A stretch of 64,000 nucleotides of DNA from Hoeflea phototrophica DFL-43 (GCF_000154705.2 NZ_CM002917.1:4369408-4433407), one strand, 5' to 3'. Counted from the first letter of the stretch, positions 26,479 through 36,058 are shown. Numbers and translations are program-made. Notes: generated by a model from the letters alone, not told the origin.

Positions 26479-28374
26479 TCAAAACAGCCGGAAACGGCCT
26501 GGTTTTTCAGGCTCCGCGTTTTCGTCAACGCCCGGATCATCGGGGCGGTGGGTCAGAAACGCCGCTTCCCTGGCCCGTGCTTCCTCTTCCGGATCGAGCT
26601 TGGTTTCCGGTTCGGATTGAGGTTCCGGTTTGGTTGCAGCCGCAGCCTTTCCGTTTCCGCCGCCATTCCCGGACTCCCCCGCCGGGTCTTGCGATTTGGT
26701 GGATCCTGCTTTGTCGTCCGCTGCCGCATCAACGCGGCCACCCGGCTGGTCATCAGCCTTGGCTGCATTCTTAAGCGCCTCATTCTCAAGCAAGGGATCC
26801 GCATCGGCAATCGGGGTTGGCATGGGATGCGGAATATCATCGATCTTGGCCACCGGCGCCAAGGCCCCGGCCACAGGGTCAGCCAGAGCTCCGGCCGGTG
26901 CCTCAGGTGCCACGACCGTGACAGCCTCCGCAGCGGCAACCTCCACAAGCGCTTCCGGTTCGGGATTCACAACAGGGCCTGAAGGCGCCGCAGGTTCGGC
27001 CACTTCACGCACCGGAGGCAGACTGGCCATGGCCCGGTCGAAGGACTTTTCCGGCATATCCGCATCATAACGCGGGCCGGAGAGTTGCTCCACCGGGACC
27101 TTCCATTCGAAGGCGTCGAGCTTGCCGGTGACCGGAGACACCGGCTCCCAGGTTTCAGACACGTAACCGTCCGCGGTCCAGGCCGGATCACGCGGCGCGC
27201 GCACAGCCTGGCTCAGCCAATGCCGCACGCGGCCCTCATCACCGGTTTCAGCTTCCTCGATATCGGCCAGCAGCAGATAGATGCCCTCGCAGGGCAAAAG
27301 CCGTGCAGAGGCTTCGGCTTTCTGGCGTGCAAGATCAAAGCGCCTGGCTTCGAGCGCCGCTCTGGCAACGGTGTCATAGGCCTGGGCATTGAGCGGTTTG
27401 AGCTTCTCAAGCCGCTCGGCCCGCTTCAGACGGTCCGCCGCGGTGTCGCCAATGCGCGCGCGCACATAGGCGTCCGCGATCTCCGGATGCGGATTGACCT
27501 TCCATGCGCTTTCCAGAATCCGCGCGGCCTTGCGCAGATTGTCATTGCGCAGCAGCGCCTTTGTGGCAATCACCGCCGCTGGCGCGAAGCCCGGCGCAAC
27601 CTTGAGTGCGGCCAGGGCATCGTCGCGCGAGCGCAAGGGATCGGCATCGAGGCGGTCACGCGCCCTTGCAGTCAGAAGCACAGCTTTTTTGCGGTCTGCT
27701 TCCAAAGCTTCAAGGGTTCCCGCCTGCCGTTGAGTGTCGAGCAGCCTGAGTGCTTCGTCCCACTTGCCCTCCTGGGTCCGGAAGGACAAGGCGGCAGCAC
27801 CGGCCCATGGCAAATGCGGCGCCAGTTCGGCTGCCTTCTCAGCATAGTGATGCGCTGCCTCGGTAGCCCCTTGCCGTTGGGCTTCGAGGTAAAGCCCGCG
27901 CAGACCCAGAAGACGTGTCTCGGGATCCTCGGCCAAGGCCTCGAACTGCTTGCGGGCATCATCGTTGCGGCCCTCGATCAGGGCCGTCTGCACATCAAGC
28001 AGATGAATCAGAGGCTCCTGGTCGGCGCTGAGCAGACCTCTCGAGCGCTTGTTCATCTTGCGCGCCGTCATGGCATCACCGGCACCGGCGGCCAGAAGCC
28101 CGGTCGACAGCGCCTGATAGCCGCGGTCGCGCTTGTTGGCGCGGAAATAGCGGCTGACCAAACGTGGAGACAGCCAGATCGTGCGGATCAGCCACCAGGT
28201 GATCATGACGGCTGCAACCAGCGACACCATCACGGTGACGGCGGTCATCAGCGACATCTCGATACGGCGGTCCTGCCAGACGATGGAAAGATCACCGGGA
28301 CGGTCGGCCAGCCAGGCAAAGCCGAAACCCAGCACCAACACCAGCGCGACGAAGAATAACAGACGGATCATCAT
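26479..28374 (-). CDS. hemY: HemY family TPR membrane protein
   Basis: A 631-residue protein. Two membrane helices (about 3-20 and 42-65) form the HemY_N domain, followed by a cytosolic or periplasmic run of TPR-like helices (about 90-420). After about residue 440 comes a long low-complexity tail rich in Pro, Ala, Glu. Despite the name this proteobacterial HemY is not protoporphyrinogen oxidase; its exact role in heme synthesis is unresolved. The low-complexity tail makes the protein longer than the E. coli one. It begins 7 bp after mic60. Confidence 0.9.
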   Translation of the reverse strand: MMIRLLFFVALVLVLGFGFAWLADRPGDLSIVWQDRRIEMSLMTAVTVMVSLVAAVMITWWLIRTIWLSPRLVSRYFRANKRDRGYQALSTGLLAAGAGDAMTARKMNKRSRGLLSADQEPLIHLLDVQTALIEGRNDDARKQFEALAEDPETRLLGLRGLYLEAQRQGATEAAHHYAEKAAELAPHLPWAGAAALSFRTQEGKWDEALRLLDTQRQAGTLEALEADRKKAVLLTARARDRLDADPLRSRDDALAALKVAPGFAPAAVIATKALLRNDNLRKAARILESAWKVNPHPEIADAYVRARIGDTAADRLKRAERLEKLKPLNAQAYDTVARAALEARRFDLARQKAEASARLLPCEGIYLLLADIEEAETGDEGRVRHWLSQAVRAPRDPAWTADGYVSETWEPVSPVTGKLDAFEWKVPVEQLSGPRYDADMPEKSFDRAMASLPPVREVAEPAAPSGPVVNPEPEALVEVAAAEAVTVVAPEAPAGALADPVAGALAPVAKIDDIPHPMPTPIADADPLLENEALKNAAKADDQPGGRVDAAADDKAGSTKSQDPAGESGNGGGNGKAAAATKPEPQSEPETKLDPEEEARAREAAFLTHRPDDPGVDENAEPEKPGRFRLF

Positions 28375-28381
28375 CGATCTC

Positions 28382-29935
28382 CTAGTTGGCCGGTGCTTGG
28401 GAAGAAGCAGGCGCGGCAGGCAGTGCCCCGCCGGTCAGCGACGACGCGATAAGCTTTTCGGCACGCGCCCGTGCTGCAAGCGAATCGCCGAAGTCCGACG
28501 TTGCCGCCAGCGCGGCTTGGGGCAGGGTGTTCCATTCGCTCAGTGCCGCATCGAGATTGCCGTCAAGCAGCCGCGCCTCGGTCCGCGCGACAATGGCATC
28601 CGCGGTGTCACCCTCAACTTCACCGACCGGCCGCACCTTGACCACCGACAGCGCACTCGACATCAGCCGGTCCACCAAACCCGCATCGGGATCAATCGGG
28701 TTCGCCGCGGCAATTGCCCGGTTGGCGGCATCCGGGAAGGCCTCCATCAAATCAGAACGGCTGGGCACACCGCGCGCTGCCAGATCCCTGAACTCAGAAA
28801 CCGCAGGATCATCGGGCGCCACCGAGGCAAAGGCCTCGAGCTCGGACATGAACGGACCGCCACGGTCAATCGCGGTCTTCAACCCCGAGGCAGCGATGGC
28901 GCGGGCAAGATCGATCTGCCGGGACGGCTCATCAAGCTGCCCCTCCAGCGTGGCCTGCCGCTGTTCAAGCCCGGCAACAGACTCCCTCAGTGCAGCAGAT
29001 TGCGACTGCAGTTCACTGACAGCGGCATTGACGCCAGACTGTCCTGCCTTCAACTCCGTGACCGCTGCGGCAAGCTCGGGATCTGCCGAAGCATCACCGG
29101 CACTTTCGGCCAGGGCCGCAATGCTGGCTTCAAGCGCGTCGAGCCGGGCAGTGAGCAGACCCAGATCCACAGTCGCGCCATCTCCCGGTGCAGCAGCCCC
29201 TCCGGCAATGGCCGCTTCAAGGCTTGCCAGACGTGCCTGCAACTCGGTGGTCAAACTGCTACCGTCATCTGAAGGAAGCGCGGACAGGTCAGCCGAAAGC
29301 TGATCGACCGTGCCTGCAAGACCATCCACGCGCGACGCCAGCGACTGGACCTGATCTGCAGAATCGGAGGACACGACCGGCACCGGCAGCAAACCGGATG
29401 TTTGCAGACCATATCCACCGCCCAATGCGATGATGGCTCCGATCAAACCGGACGCCACAAGGCCCAGCCCGCCACCCCGGTTGGCAGGCGCAGTCTGTGC
29501 AGGTTTTGGCTCGGATCGCTTTGTCTCAGCCTGTGCTTGGGCCTTTGCTTGAGGCTCCCCCTGTGTCTGGGCTTGGTCCGGCGTTGATTTGGATGCGTTC
29601 CCTTGCGCAACCGAAGCGGAAGGCCCTGATTTGGCAGTGGAGCTGGTGCCCACATCGGCAGATGCCGGCTTGGCGCCAGGTCCGGCGGGCTTCTTGTCCG
29701 TCGCAGTTTCGGTTTTTGTGGCCGGTTTCGTGGCTCCCGCAGCGGAAACCTTGGGGGTGCTGCCGGAAGATGTGGACAGTGCTGCCTCGGCAGGCTTTCC
29801 CGCTGGCTTTGCCTTATCCGTGGCCGGTTTGGTCTCGGCGCTAGATGCGCTTTGCGGCGTCACATCCTTGGCATCAAGATCGATGGTGAGCGGCTTGGGC
29901 GATTTGGAATGTCGCGGGGTGGGGCCCTTGCTCAT
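28382..29935 (-). CDS. Alphaproteobacterial Mic60/mitofilin-like protein
   Basis: A 517-residue protein. Residues 1-165 are low complexity (Lys, Ala, Pro, Thr, Ser), one membrane helix spans about 167-190 (LGLVASGLIGAIIALGGGYG), residues 200-345 are predicted coiled coil, and the C-terminal 170 residues form the mitofilin-type domain. In alphaproteobacteria Mic60 is encoded between hemD and hemY and deforms the inner membrane, as does mitochondrial Mic60. The start at 29935 has AGGAG; an upstream in-frame start exists but lacks signal. The order hemD-mic60-hemY here matches that known context. Confidence 0.85.
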   Translation of the reverse strand: MSKGPTPRHSKSPKPLTIDLDAKDVTPQSASSAETKPATDKAKPAGKPAEAALSTSSGSTPKVSAAGATKPATKTETATDKKPAGPGAKPASADVGTSSTAKSGPSASVAQGNASKSTPDQAQTQGEPQAKAQAQAETKRSEPKPAQTAPANRGGGLGLVASGLIGAIIALGGGYGLQTSGLLPVPVVSSDSADQVQSLASRVDGLAGTVDQLSADLSALPSDDGSSLTTELQARLASLEAAIAGGAAAPGDGATVDLGLLTARLDALEASIAALAESAGDASADPELAAAVTELKAGQSGVNAAVSELQSQSAALRESVAGLEQRQATLEGQLDEPSRQIDLARAIAASGLKTAIDRGGPFMSELEAFASVAPDDPAVSEFRDLAARGVPSRSDLMEAFPDAANRAIAAANPIDPDAGLVDRLMSSALSVVKVRPVGEVEGDTADAIVARTEARLLDGNLDAALSEWNTLPQAALAATSDFGDSLAARARAEKLIASSLTGGALPAAPASSQAPAN

Positions 29936-30016
29936 GGCGTCTCCTGAGGGATCTGGTGGGGGCGGCCAGGTGTTGCGCATGGTCAAGTCGCAAGATGCCG
30001 CCTTGGTTCCACCAAA

Positions 30017-30748
30017 TCAGCCCAACCCGGCCAAGGATGCAAGCAGGCTGTCCTCATCAGGGTGCCCGGCCGAGATCACACGGGCCATCCAGGTCTCGGG
30101 GAATGCACTGGAGATTTCCGGCGACAGGCACATAAAGAACGTTGATTGCAGGGATTTGTCGAGATTTTTGGTGCTGACAAGCGAACAAAAGCCCAATGCC
30201 GCATTGCTCGAATAGAACAGAGCAGCGTCCGGGGCAGGCGACAAAAGGTCCAGTATTTGCGAGTCAGTTGGATAACTTAATTGGTCCATTCTATAGGTTT
30301 CAAGAACCTTCAGTGGCAGCCCTTCCGCGGTCAATGCCTCTTCGAGAAACGGTTTTCGGGGCGAACCTGCAAGATAGAGCAGGCCAGGCCCATCAACCGC
30401 GGTGCCGGATTGCGCCGTCAATGCTCCGGCGAGATCTCGGGCTGATCCGGCCCCTTCGTGAACATCATGAAACCCGGCATCACGCGCAGCCTGCGCCGTA
30501 GCCGGTCCCACCGTGTAAACTGGAAAATGAAGATACTCAGCCGGTGCGGTGTTGCTGCCAAATATCGAGAAGGCGCGCGCGCTGGTGGCGATTAGACCGC
30601 CAACCTGCTGAACCGGTGGCAAGTCATCAGGACGGGCAGTGATTTGTGCCTCAAACAGCGGCAGGATGACCGGCTCATGGCCAAGTGTGCGAAGCCGGGA
30701 TGCGGTGCGGCTTGCTCCCGGTTCCGGCCGTGTCACCAGCACCCGCAT
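30017..30748 (-). CDS. hemD: Uroporphyrinogen-III synthase
   Basis: A 243-residue protein beginning MRVLVTRPEPGASRTASRL, the typical HemD start. The family is poorly conserved, but GLIATSARAF, VYTVGPATAQAARDAGF and the late FYSSNAALGF segment follow the expected pattern. It closes the linear tetrapyrrole to uroporphyrinogen III. The ATG at 30748 is 10 bp after the hemC stop, so the two form an operon. Confidence 0.88.
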   Translation of the reverse strand: MRVLVTRPEPGASRTASRLRTLGHEPVILPLFEAQITARPDDLPPVQQVGGLIATSARAFSIFGSNTAPAEYLHFPVYTVGPATAQAARDAGFHDVHEGAGSARDLAGALTAQSGTAVDGPGLLYLAGSPRKPFLEEALTAEGLPLKVLETYRMDQLSYPTDSQILDLLSPAPDAALFYSSNAALGFCSLVSTKNLDKSLQSTFFMCLSPEISSAFPETWMARVISAGHPDEDSLLASLAGLG

Positions 30749-30758
30749 CGCCCGGCGC

Positions 30759-31697
30759 TCAGCTCCAGCTTTCGAAGAATTTCGATCCGGCGCGCGCCCG
30801 CACCTCTGCCCCCGCATCCGCACCGAGCTGAGCCGCGTCGGCCGCTGGGCCCTGAACCCGGATGTCATGAAACGTGGTGCCGTCCGGCGTCAGAATCATC
30901 CCGTAAAATGACACCTGGCCATTCTCCAGCGTGGCATGGCCGGCGATCGGCGTCCGGCAGGAACCGTCAAGCGCACCGAGAAATCCACGCTCGCAGTTGA
31001 GGGCAGCATGCGTGTCTGCATGGTCGATCGGTGCCAGCAATTCGGCAATCCGCTCATCGTCAAGCCGCGCCTCGATGCAGATCGCGCCCTGGCCCGGCGC
31101 CGGAGGAAAGCTTTCCGGATCCATCAGATTGGTCACCACCTCCGATTTGCCCAGCCGTTTCAGCCCGGCAAAAGCGAGCATCGTGGCGTGGACCTCGCCA
31201 TCTGCAAGCTTGCGCAGGCGGGTGTCGACAAGACCGCGAAAGGTGATGACAGAAATATCTGGTCGAAGCCGGCGGATCAGCGCCTGACGCCGCAGCGACG
31301 ACGAGCCGACAACAGCTTTTTGCGGCAGGTCCTCAAGCCGTGGTGCGGCACTGCTGATATAGGCGTCACGGGGATCCTCGCGCTCAAGATAGGTGACGAT
31401 GCCAAGCCCCTCAGGCAAGGCTGTTGGCATGTCCTTGGAGGAATGCACCGCGAGATCGAGCCGGCCGTCGCTGAGCTGCTCTTCCAGCTCCTCGGTGAAC
31501 AGCCCCTTGCCGCCGATCTCGGCCAGAGGCCGGTCGGTGATGCGGTCGCCCTTGGTCGACAGCACCACGATCTCGAATGCGGATTCGGGCAGATCATGCG
31601 CCGCCATCAGCCGTTCGCGGGTTTCATGAGCCTGTGCCAGCGCGAGCGGGCTGCCGCGAGTGCCGATGCGGTAAGGTTTCATTTGCGAGACATCCAT
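30759..31697 (-). CDS. hemC: Porphobilinogen deaminase (hydroxymethylbilane synthase)
   Basis: A 312-residue enzyme that polymerises four porphobilinogens. Seen are [14 protein letters not shown] (about 11-24), the SSKDMP stretch, the SSLRRQAL substrate-binding segment, and the dipyrromethane cofactor Cys in [19 protein letters not shown]. First gene of hemC-hemD-mic60-hemY, divergent from tsaD with about 175 bp between them. An alternative start is an ATG five codons in. Confidence 0.95.
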   Translation of the reverse strand: MDVSQMKPYRIGTRGSPLALAQAHETRERLMAAHDLPESAFEIVVLSTKGDRITDRPLAEIGGKGLFTEELEEQLSDGRLDLAVHSSKDMPTALPEGLGIVTYLEREDPRDAYISSAAPRLEDLPQKAVVGSSSLRRQALIRRLRPDISVITFRGLVDTRLRKLADGEVHATMLAFAGLKRLGKSEVVTNLMDPESFPPAPGQGAICIEARLDDERIAELLAPIDHADTHAALNCERGFLGALDGSCRTPIAGHATLENGQVSFYGMILTPDGTTFHDIRVQGPAADAAQLGADAGAEVRARAGSKFFESWS

Positions 31698-31872
31698 TCA
31701 ATTGTTACCGACAAACAGGTACCGGGATCACACCGCCAGCGCAACATCACCCGACCCGCCTTCGATATGGCAGTGTTGGCAAGCCGCGTCTGACAGGCTA
31801 TTGCGCCACAATGGATGCAGGCCGCGAAGGCCAAGGACGCATCCCACCGACAGATCCAGGGACCCTGCACGG

Positions 31873-32967
31873 ATGAACCGCAGCCTGAACATTCTGGGAA
31901 TCGAGACAAGCTGCGATGAAACCGCGGCCTCAATTGTCTGTCGTGCCCCTGACGGATCGGGCGAGATTCTTTCCGACGTGGTGCTCAGCCAGCTTGATGT
32001 CCATGCCGCCTTTGGCGGCGTGGTGCCAGAACTCGCCGCCCGCTCCCATGTCTCGACGCTCGACCGGTTGATCAAGCAGGCGCTCGAACAGTCCAAAATG
32101 ACACTTGACGACATCGATGCCGTCGCAGTGACCGCCGGCCCCGGGCTGATCGGTGGGCTGATGGTCGGGCTGATGACAGGCAAGGCCATCGCCATGGCCG
32201 CGGGAAAACCGTTTTACGGCATCAACCATCTGGAAGGCCACGCGCTGACGGCGCGGCTGACGGACAAGATCGCCTTTCCCTATCTGCTGCTGCTGGTTTC
32301 GGGCGGCCATACCCAGATTGTGTTGGTGGAAGGCGTCGACCACTATGAGCGCTGGGGCACCACCATCGATGATGCGCTCGGCGAAGCCTTCGACAAGACG
32401 GCAAAACTGCTTGGTCTGCCCTATCCCGGTGGCCCGGCCGTCGAACAGGCGGCACAGAGCGGCGAACCGGGCCGTTTCAAGCTGCCAGTGCCGATGCGGC
32501 GCGATCCACGGCTGGTGTTTTCCTTCTCAGGCCTGAAAACTGCCGTGCGGCAGATGGCCGAACATGAGACGCCGCTGTCAAAGCAGACCATCGCCGATCT
32601 CTGTCTGGCATTTCAGACCGCTGTGACCGCCAGCCTCGACGACCGCATCTCCATGGCGCTTGAACGCTTCAAGGCCCGCTTCCCGGAGTGTCAGGACCCG
32701 GCACTGGTGGTCGCAGGCGGTGTGGCCGCCAACAAGGCAATCCGCAGCAGCCTTCTGGCCCGCACGCAGTCAGCCGGGTTCCACTTCATCGCCCCGCCAC
32801 TCAATCTGTGCACCGACAACGCTGCGATGATCGCCTGGGCCGGAGCCGAACGCATGGCTCAAGGCCTGCCCCCCAGCCCGCTTGATCTGGCGCCCCGGTC
32901 GCGCTGGCCGCTTGATGCTGAAGCAATTGCAGCCATCGGCCACGGCAAGCGCGGCGCAAAGGCCTGA
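31873..32967 (+). CDS. tsaD: tRNA N6-threonylcarbamoyladenosine transferase subunit TsaD
   Basis: A 364-residue ASKHA-fold enzyme that, with TsaB and TsaE, installs t6A37 on ANN-decoding tRNAs. The metal site HLEGH is His119 and His123; [11 protein letters not shown] opens the protein and the nucleotide-binding [10 protein letters not shown] and [10 protein letters not shown] blocks are intact. The ATG at 31873 fits homologues; an earlier in-frame start is inside the hemC promoter region. Confidence 0.95.
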   Translation: MNRSLNILGIETSCDETAASIVCRAPDGSGEILSDVVLSQLDVHAAFGGVVPELAARSHVSTLDRLIKQALEQSKMTLDDIDAVAVTAGPGLIGGLMVGLMTGKAIAMAAGKPFYGINHLEGHALTARLTDKIAFPYLLLLVSGGHTQIVLVEGVDHYERWGTTIDDALGEAFDKTAKLLGLPYPGGPAVEQAAQSGEPGRFKLPVPMRRDPRLVFSFSGLKTAVRQMAEHETPLSKQTIADLCLAFQTAVTASLDDRISMALERFKARFPECQDPALVVAGGVAANKAIRSSLLARTQSAGFHFIAPPLNLCTDNAAMIAWAGAERMAQGLPPSPLDLAPRSRWPLDAEAIAAIGHGKRGAKA

Positions 32968-33095
32968 TCCGGGTCCACATCCCCAAGCAGCAGCAGGCCG
33001 CACGCAACGGGCATTGAAACCCGCGCCTTGCCGGGGCATAGAAGGCGGCATCGGCGTTCCCGCACCGGGACCGCAACGCACAGGATGGAGATCTC

Positions 33096-33389
33096 ATGCT
33101 TTACGCGCTGATGTGCAAGGACAAGCCCGCTTCTCTCGACAAGCGCATGGCCGAGCGCCCTGCCCATGTCGAATTCCTCAAGGATCTGGAAGCGCAGGGA
33201 ATCCTGAAGATGGCAGGGCCGCTGCTTGGCGAAGACGAAAAGCCGATCGGCAGCCTGGTGGTGATCGCCGCTGACGACATGGCTGCAGCCGAGGCGCTGG
33301 CCGCACGCGATCCCTATGCCATTGCAGGCCTTTTCGACACGGTCGAAATTCGCGCATTCAACTGGGTGTTCAAGAATCCGGAGGCCTGA
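33096..33389 (+). CDS. YciI family protein
   Basis: A 97-residue single-domain protein of the ferredoxin-like YciI fold. The N-terminus MLYALMCKDKPASLDKRMAERPAHVEFL includes the conserved Arg-x5-His region (His24), and the ARDPYAIAGLF segment is typical. Function is unknown; some members are dehalogenase or muconolactone isomerase relatives. It is 129 bp after tsaD and is followed by the EVE gene 1 bp after its stop. Confidence 0.88.
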   Translation: MLYALMCKDKPASLDKRMAERPAHVEFLKDLEAQGILKMAGPLLGEDEKPIGSLVVIAADDMAAAEALAARDPYAIAGLFDTVEIRAFNWVFKNPEA

Positions 33390-33390
33390 C

Positions 33391-33819
33391 ATGGCATATT
33401 GGCTGTTCAAATCCGAACCCTTCAAATGGTCCTGGGACATGCAGAAGGCCAAGGGCTCGGAAGGCGAGCAATGGGATGGGATCCGCAATTACCAGGCCCG
33501 CAACAACATGCGGGCGATGAAACTGGGCGAAAAGGGTTTCTTCTACCACTCCAATGAGGGGCTTGAGGTTGTCGGCATTGTCGAGGTCTCCGCATTGATC
33601 CATCCCGACACCACGACCGACGATCCCCGTTGGGAGTGTGTCGACATTCGCGCGGTCTGCGACATGCCCAAACCTGTGACGCTCAAGGACGTCAAGGCGA
33701 ACCCGAAGCTTGCGGAAATGAGTCTCGTCACCTCGATGCGGCTTTCGGTGCAACCGGTGACCGAAGCGGAGTATCTCGAGGTCTGCCGCATGGGCGGTCT
33801 CGACAATCCACCCCGCTGA
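33391..33819 (+). CDS. EVE domain-containing protein
   Basis: A 142-residue protein that is almost entirely the EVE domain (PUA-like fold). The start MAYWLFKSEPFKWSWDMQ and the internal WDGIRNYQARNNMRAMKLGEKGFFYHSN and VCDMPKPVTLKD blocks are diagnostic. EVE domains bind modified bases in DNA or RNA. The ribosome binding site GGAGG lies in the last codons of the yciI-like gene, and only one base separates the two genes, so they are coupled. Confidence 0.93.
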   Translation: MAYWLFKSEPFKWSWDMQKAKGSEGEQWDGIRNYQARNNMRAMKLGEKGFFYHSNEGLEVVGIVEVSALIHPDTTTDDPRWECVDIRAVCDMPKPVTLKDVKANPKLAEMSLVTSMRLSVQPVTEAEYLEVCRMGGLDNPPR

Positions 33820-33850
33820 GCCGCGTGATACAAATCCCGCAGGCAGCCGG

Positions 33851-34498
33851 ATGAAGACCGACCCGGAGCACTTCATCCTTGCCAACACCGCGCTTGGCAC
33901 GCCGCCGCATGTCCCCGAAATCCGGCTCCATCTTGCCGATGAAGCCCATGATCTCTGGCTCAAGACCGAAGACGAGCTCGAGGAGATCGGCCTGCCGCCG
34001 CCGTTCTGGGCCTTTGCCTGGGCAGGCGGCCAGGGGTTGGCGCGCCATATTCTCGACAATCCGGATCTTGTTGCCGGCAAATCGGTGCTCGATTTCGCCA
34101 CGGGATCGGGACTGGTGGCCATCGCGGCCTGTCTTGGCGGCGCCACCCCGGTAAATGCTGTCGACATCGACCCCTGGTCTGCGACCGCGACGCGGCTTAA
34201 CGCCGAGGCCAACAAGGTCGGGTTTAAAATCACCCAATCCAACCTTGTAGGAACCGACGCAGGCTGGGATGTGGTTCTTGCAGGCGACGTGTTTTACGAC
34301 CAGGCCATGAGCGCTTTGATCCAACCCTGGTTTTCCGACCTGGCCAAACGCGGCGCGCTGGTGCTGGTCGGCGATCCGGGACGGGCCTATTGCCCGAAGG
34401 ACCGGCTTGAACTGCTCGCAACCTACATGGTGCCGGTGACACGGGCGCTTGAAGACAATGAAATCAAGCGCACGTCGGTGTTCCGCTTCACGGGATGA
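33851..34498 (+). CDS. Class I SAM-dependent methyltransferase (COG3897-like)
   Basis: A 215-residue methyltransferase. The SAM motif I is VLDFATGSGLVAIAACLGG (about 79-97), followed by NAVDIDPWS (motif II acidic residue) and DVVLAGDVFYD (motif IV). The N-terminal PPFWAFAWAGGQGLARHIL is typical of the family that includes lysine methyltransferases of electron-transfer flavoprotein and eEF1A (METTL20-like). The target protein is unknown. A 34-residue ORF overlaps its stop as ATGA. Confidence 0.85.
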   Translation: MKTDPEHFILANTALGTPPHVPEIRLHLADEAHDLWLKTEDELEEIGLPPPFWAFAWAGGQGLARHILDNPDLVAGKSVLDFATGSGLVAIAACLGGATPVNAVDIDPWSATATRLNAEANKVGFKITQSNLVGTDAGWDVVLAGDVFYDQAMSALIQPWFSDLAKRGALVLVGDPGRAYCPKDRLELLATYMVPVTRALEDNEIKRTSVFRFTG

Positions 34499-34599
34499 AC
34501 TGTCTGGCGATCCTGGTGGCTGCCATCGTCGCTTTTGTCATCGGTGCGATCCATTGCGGCACCCCTAAGCAAGCCCTGGATGGGGGCTGCACGGCTTGA
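34495..34599 (+). CDS. Possible 34-residue membrane microprotein
   Basis: The ATG overlaps the stop of the methyltransferase gene by four bases (ATGA), the classic coupled arrangement, and the ORF fills most of the gap before the convergent transpeptidase gene. The product starts MNCLAILVAAIVAFVIGAIH, a single hydrophobic helix, then CGTPKQALDGGCTA. No family is recognised, and a weak ribosome binding site means expression would depend on coupling. It could be chance. Confidence 0.35.
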   Translation: MNCLAILVAAIVAFVIGAIHCGTPKQALDGGCTA

Positions 34600-34620
34600 T
34601 CCCGCCGGACCGAAACCGGC

Positions 34621-35184
34621 CTATAGCACGCGCACGCTGGTTCCGCGCCGGATATGCGGCATCAAGGTCAGCAGATCGCGGCGCTTGAGGGCAACGCAGC
34701 CCTGCGTCGGCGGAAACCCGGGCTTGGCCACATGCAGGAAGATCGCACTGCCTGCGCCGCGCCGCCTGGAGACAATGTTCCAGTCGAGCACAAAGCCGAA
34801 ATCATAAAGCACATCGTCGCGAATCAGCGTCTCATGACTGGCGCGAAACGGCAGCCGGACATGCCGGTTGTAGGCGCCATGGCCGGGCGCGTCGCACCAG
34901 CCATCCTTTGAGCCTGCGCGCAAAAGGCCAATGCCGCAATGATCCGGTGTCAGCAGGCCGCCGCGCCTGAACCCGGCCAGCACCCGCATTTGAGCCCTCG
35001 GCGTCACCCCATCGCCTTCGCGCTTGCGGCTTCCGGTACCGCCCCGCCCCAGCGCCGCCTGGAACAGCAGGGGACCGCAACGGACAATGGCCTGCAAGGG
35101 ATCAAGCGGCGAGCGCCGCACCACAATCATGTTGGGCACAATGGCCTTTCCGGCCGGTCTGTGTAACGCCGATTTCACGATCAA
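34621..35184 (-). CDS. L,D-transpeptidase (YkuD) family protein
   Basis: About 187 residues if started at a TTG with AGAGGG five bases upstream; an ATG at 35130 would give 169. The YkuD-type active-site region is FLHVAKPGFPPTQGCVALKR, with His and the catalytic Cys in place but Thr-Gln where most family members have Ser-x before the GC. No signal peptide is visible from either start, unlike the periplasmic cross-linking enzymes. This small, signal-less form is common in rhizobia; its role is unclear. Divergent from cenR. Confidence 0.8.
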   Translation of the reverse strand: MIVKSALHRPAGKAIVPNMIVVRRSPLDPLQAIVRCGPLLFQAALGRGGTGSRKREGDGVTPRAQMRVLAGFRRGGLLTPDHCGIGLLRAGSKDGWCDAPGHGAYNRHVRLPFRASHETLIRDDVLYDFGFVLDWNIVSRRRGAGSAIFLHVAKPGFPPTQGCVALKRRDLLTLMPHIRRGTSVRVL

Positions 35185-35332
35185 GTGCGCCCTCTGTTAC
35201 TCTCGGGTGGTATTTATCACTTTGCCGGGGCAGGGAAAGTGCCTAAACAAGGACACAATGACTGTCGACACAGTCAACCGCGCGACGGCACGGCCGCAAA
35301 CGCACGACGACAAACTGGTGAGGGAATGCCGT

Positions 35333-36016
35333 ATGACAGCCCGCTCGATTCTGCTTGTGGACGACGACGAGGATCTCAGGGAGACCCTTGTCGAGCAGCT
35401 TTCACTCTATGAGGAATTCGCGATTCTTCAGGAAGCCTCGGCCACGAAAGGCGTCCAGACCGCCCGCAACAATCACATAGATCTGCTGATCATGGATGTC
35501 GGCTTGCCAGACATGGATGGGCGCGAGGCGGTGAAACTGCTGCGCAAGGGCGGCTTCAAGTCCCCGATCATCATGCTGACGGGTCATGACACCGATTCCG
35601 ACACCATCCTGGGCCTCGAAGCCGGCGCCAATGACTATGTCACCAAGCCGTTCCGCTTTGCGGTTCTGCTGGCCCGGATCCGTGCCCAGCTTCGCCAGCA
35701 TGAGCAGAGCGAAGATGCCACCTTTACCGTCGGCCCCTACACCTTCAAGCCGAGCCAGAAGCTGCTGCTTGACGACAAGGGCGGCAAGATCCGGCTGACC
35801 GAGAAAGAGGCCGCGATCATCCGCTATCTCTATCGCGCGGACCAGAAGGTAGTGACCCGAGATGTGCTTCTCGAAGAGGTCTGGGGCTACAATTCAGGTG
35901 TCACCACGCACACGCTGGAAACCCATGTCTACCGCCTGCGGCAGAAGATCGAAGCCGATCCGTCCAATGCCGAGATACTCGTCACCGAAAGCGGTGGCTA
36001 CAAGATCATTCCATAA
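35333..36016 (+). CDS. cenR: OmpR-family response regulator, CenR/OtpR type
   Basis: A 227-residue response regulator. The receiver domain (about 5-120) has the acidic pair DDDED at 9-13, phospho-acceptor in LLIMDVGLP and the KPF lysine; the C-terminal winged helix (about 130-225) ends HTLETHVYRLRQKIEADP. It resembles Brucella OtpR/CenR, an envelope-stress and cell-shape regulator, whose gene is also followed by a cyclic-nucleotide-binding protein. The start at 35333 has GAGGGA; an ATG at 35258 would add 25 residues. Confidence 0.85.
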   Translation: MTARSILLVDDDEDLRETLVEQLSLYEEFAILQEASATKGVQTARNNHIDLLIMDVGLPDMDGREAVKLLRKGGFKSPIIMLTGHDTDSDTILGLEAGANDYVTKPFRFAVLLARIRAQLRQHEQSEDATFTVGPYTFKPSQKLLLDDKGGKIRLTEKEAAIIRYLYRADQKVVTRDVLLEEVWGYNSGVTTHTLETHVYRLRQKIEADPSNAEILVTESGGYKIIP

Positions 36017-36058
36017 GACCGGAACAGAAATGTCGAGATACAGACAAGGAGCCTGTTC

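Noticed and set aside
27085..28359. 424-codon open frame on the plus strand opposite hemY
   Set aside because: Antisense of hemY; no ribosome binding site or domain.
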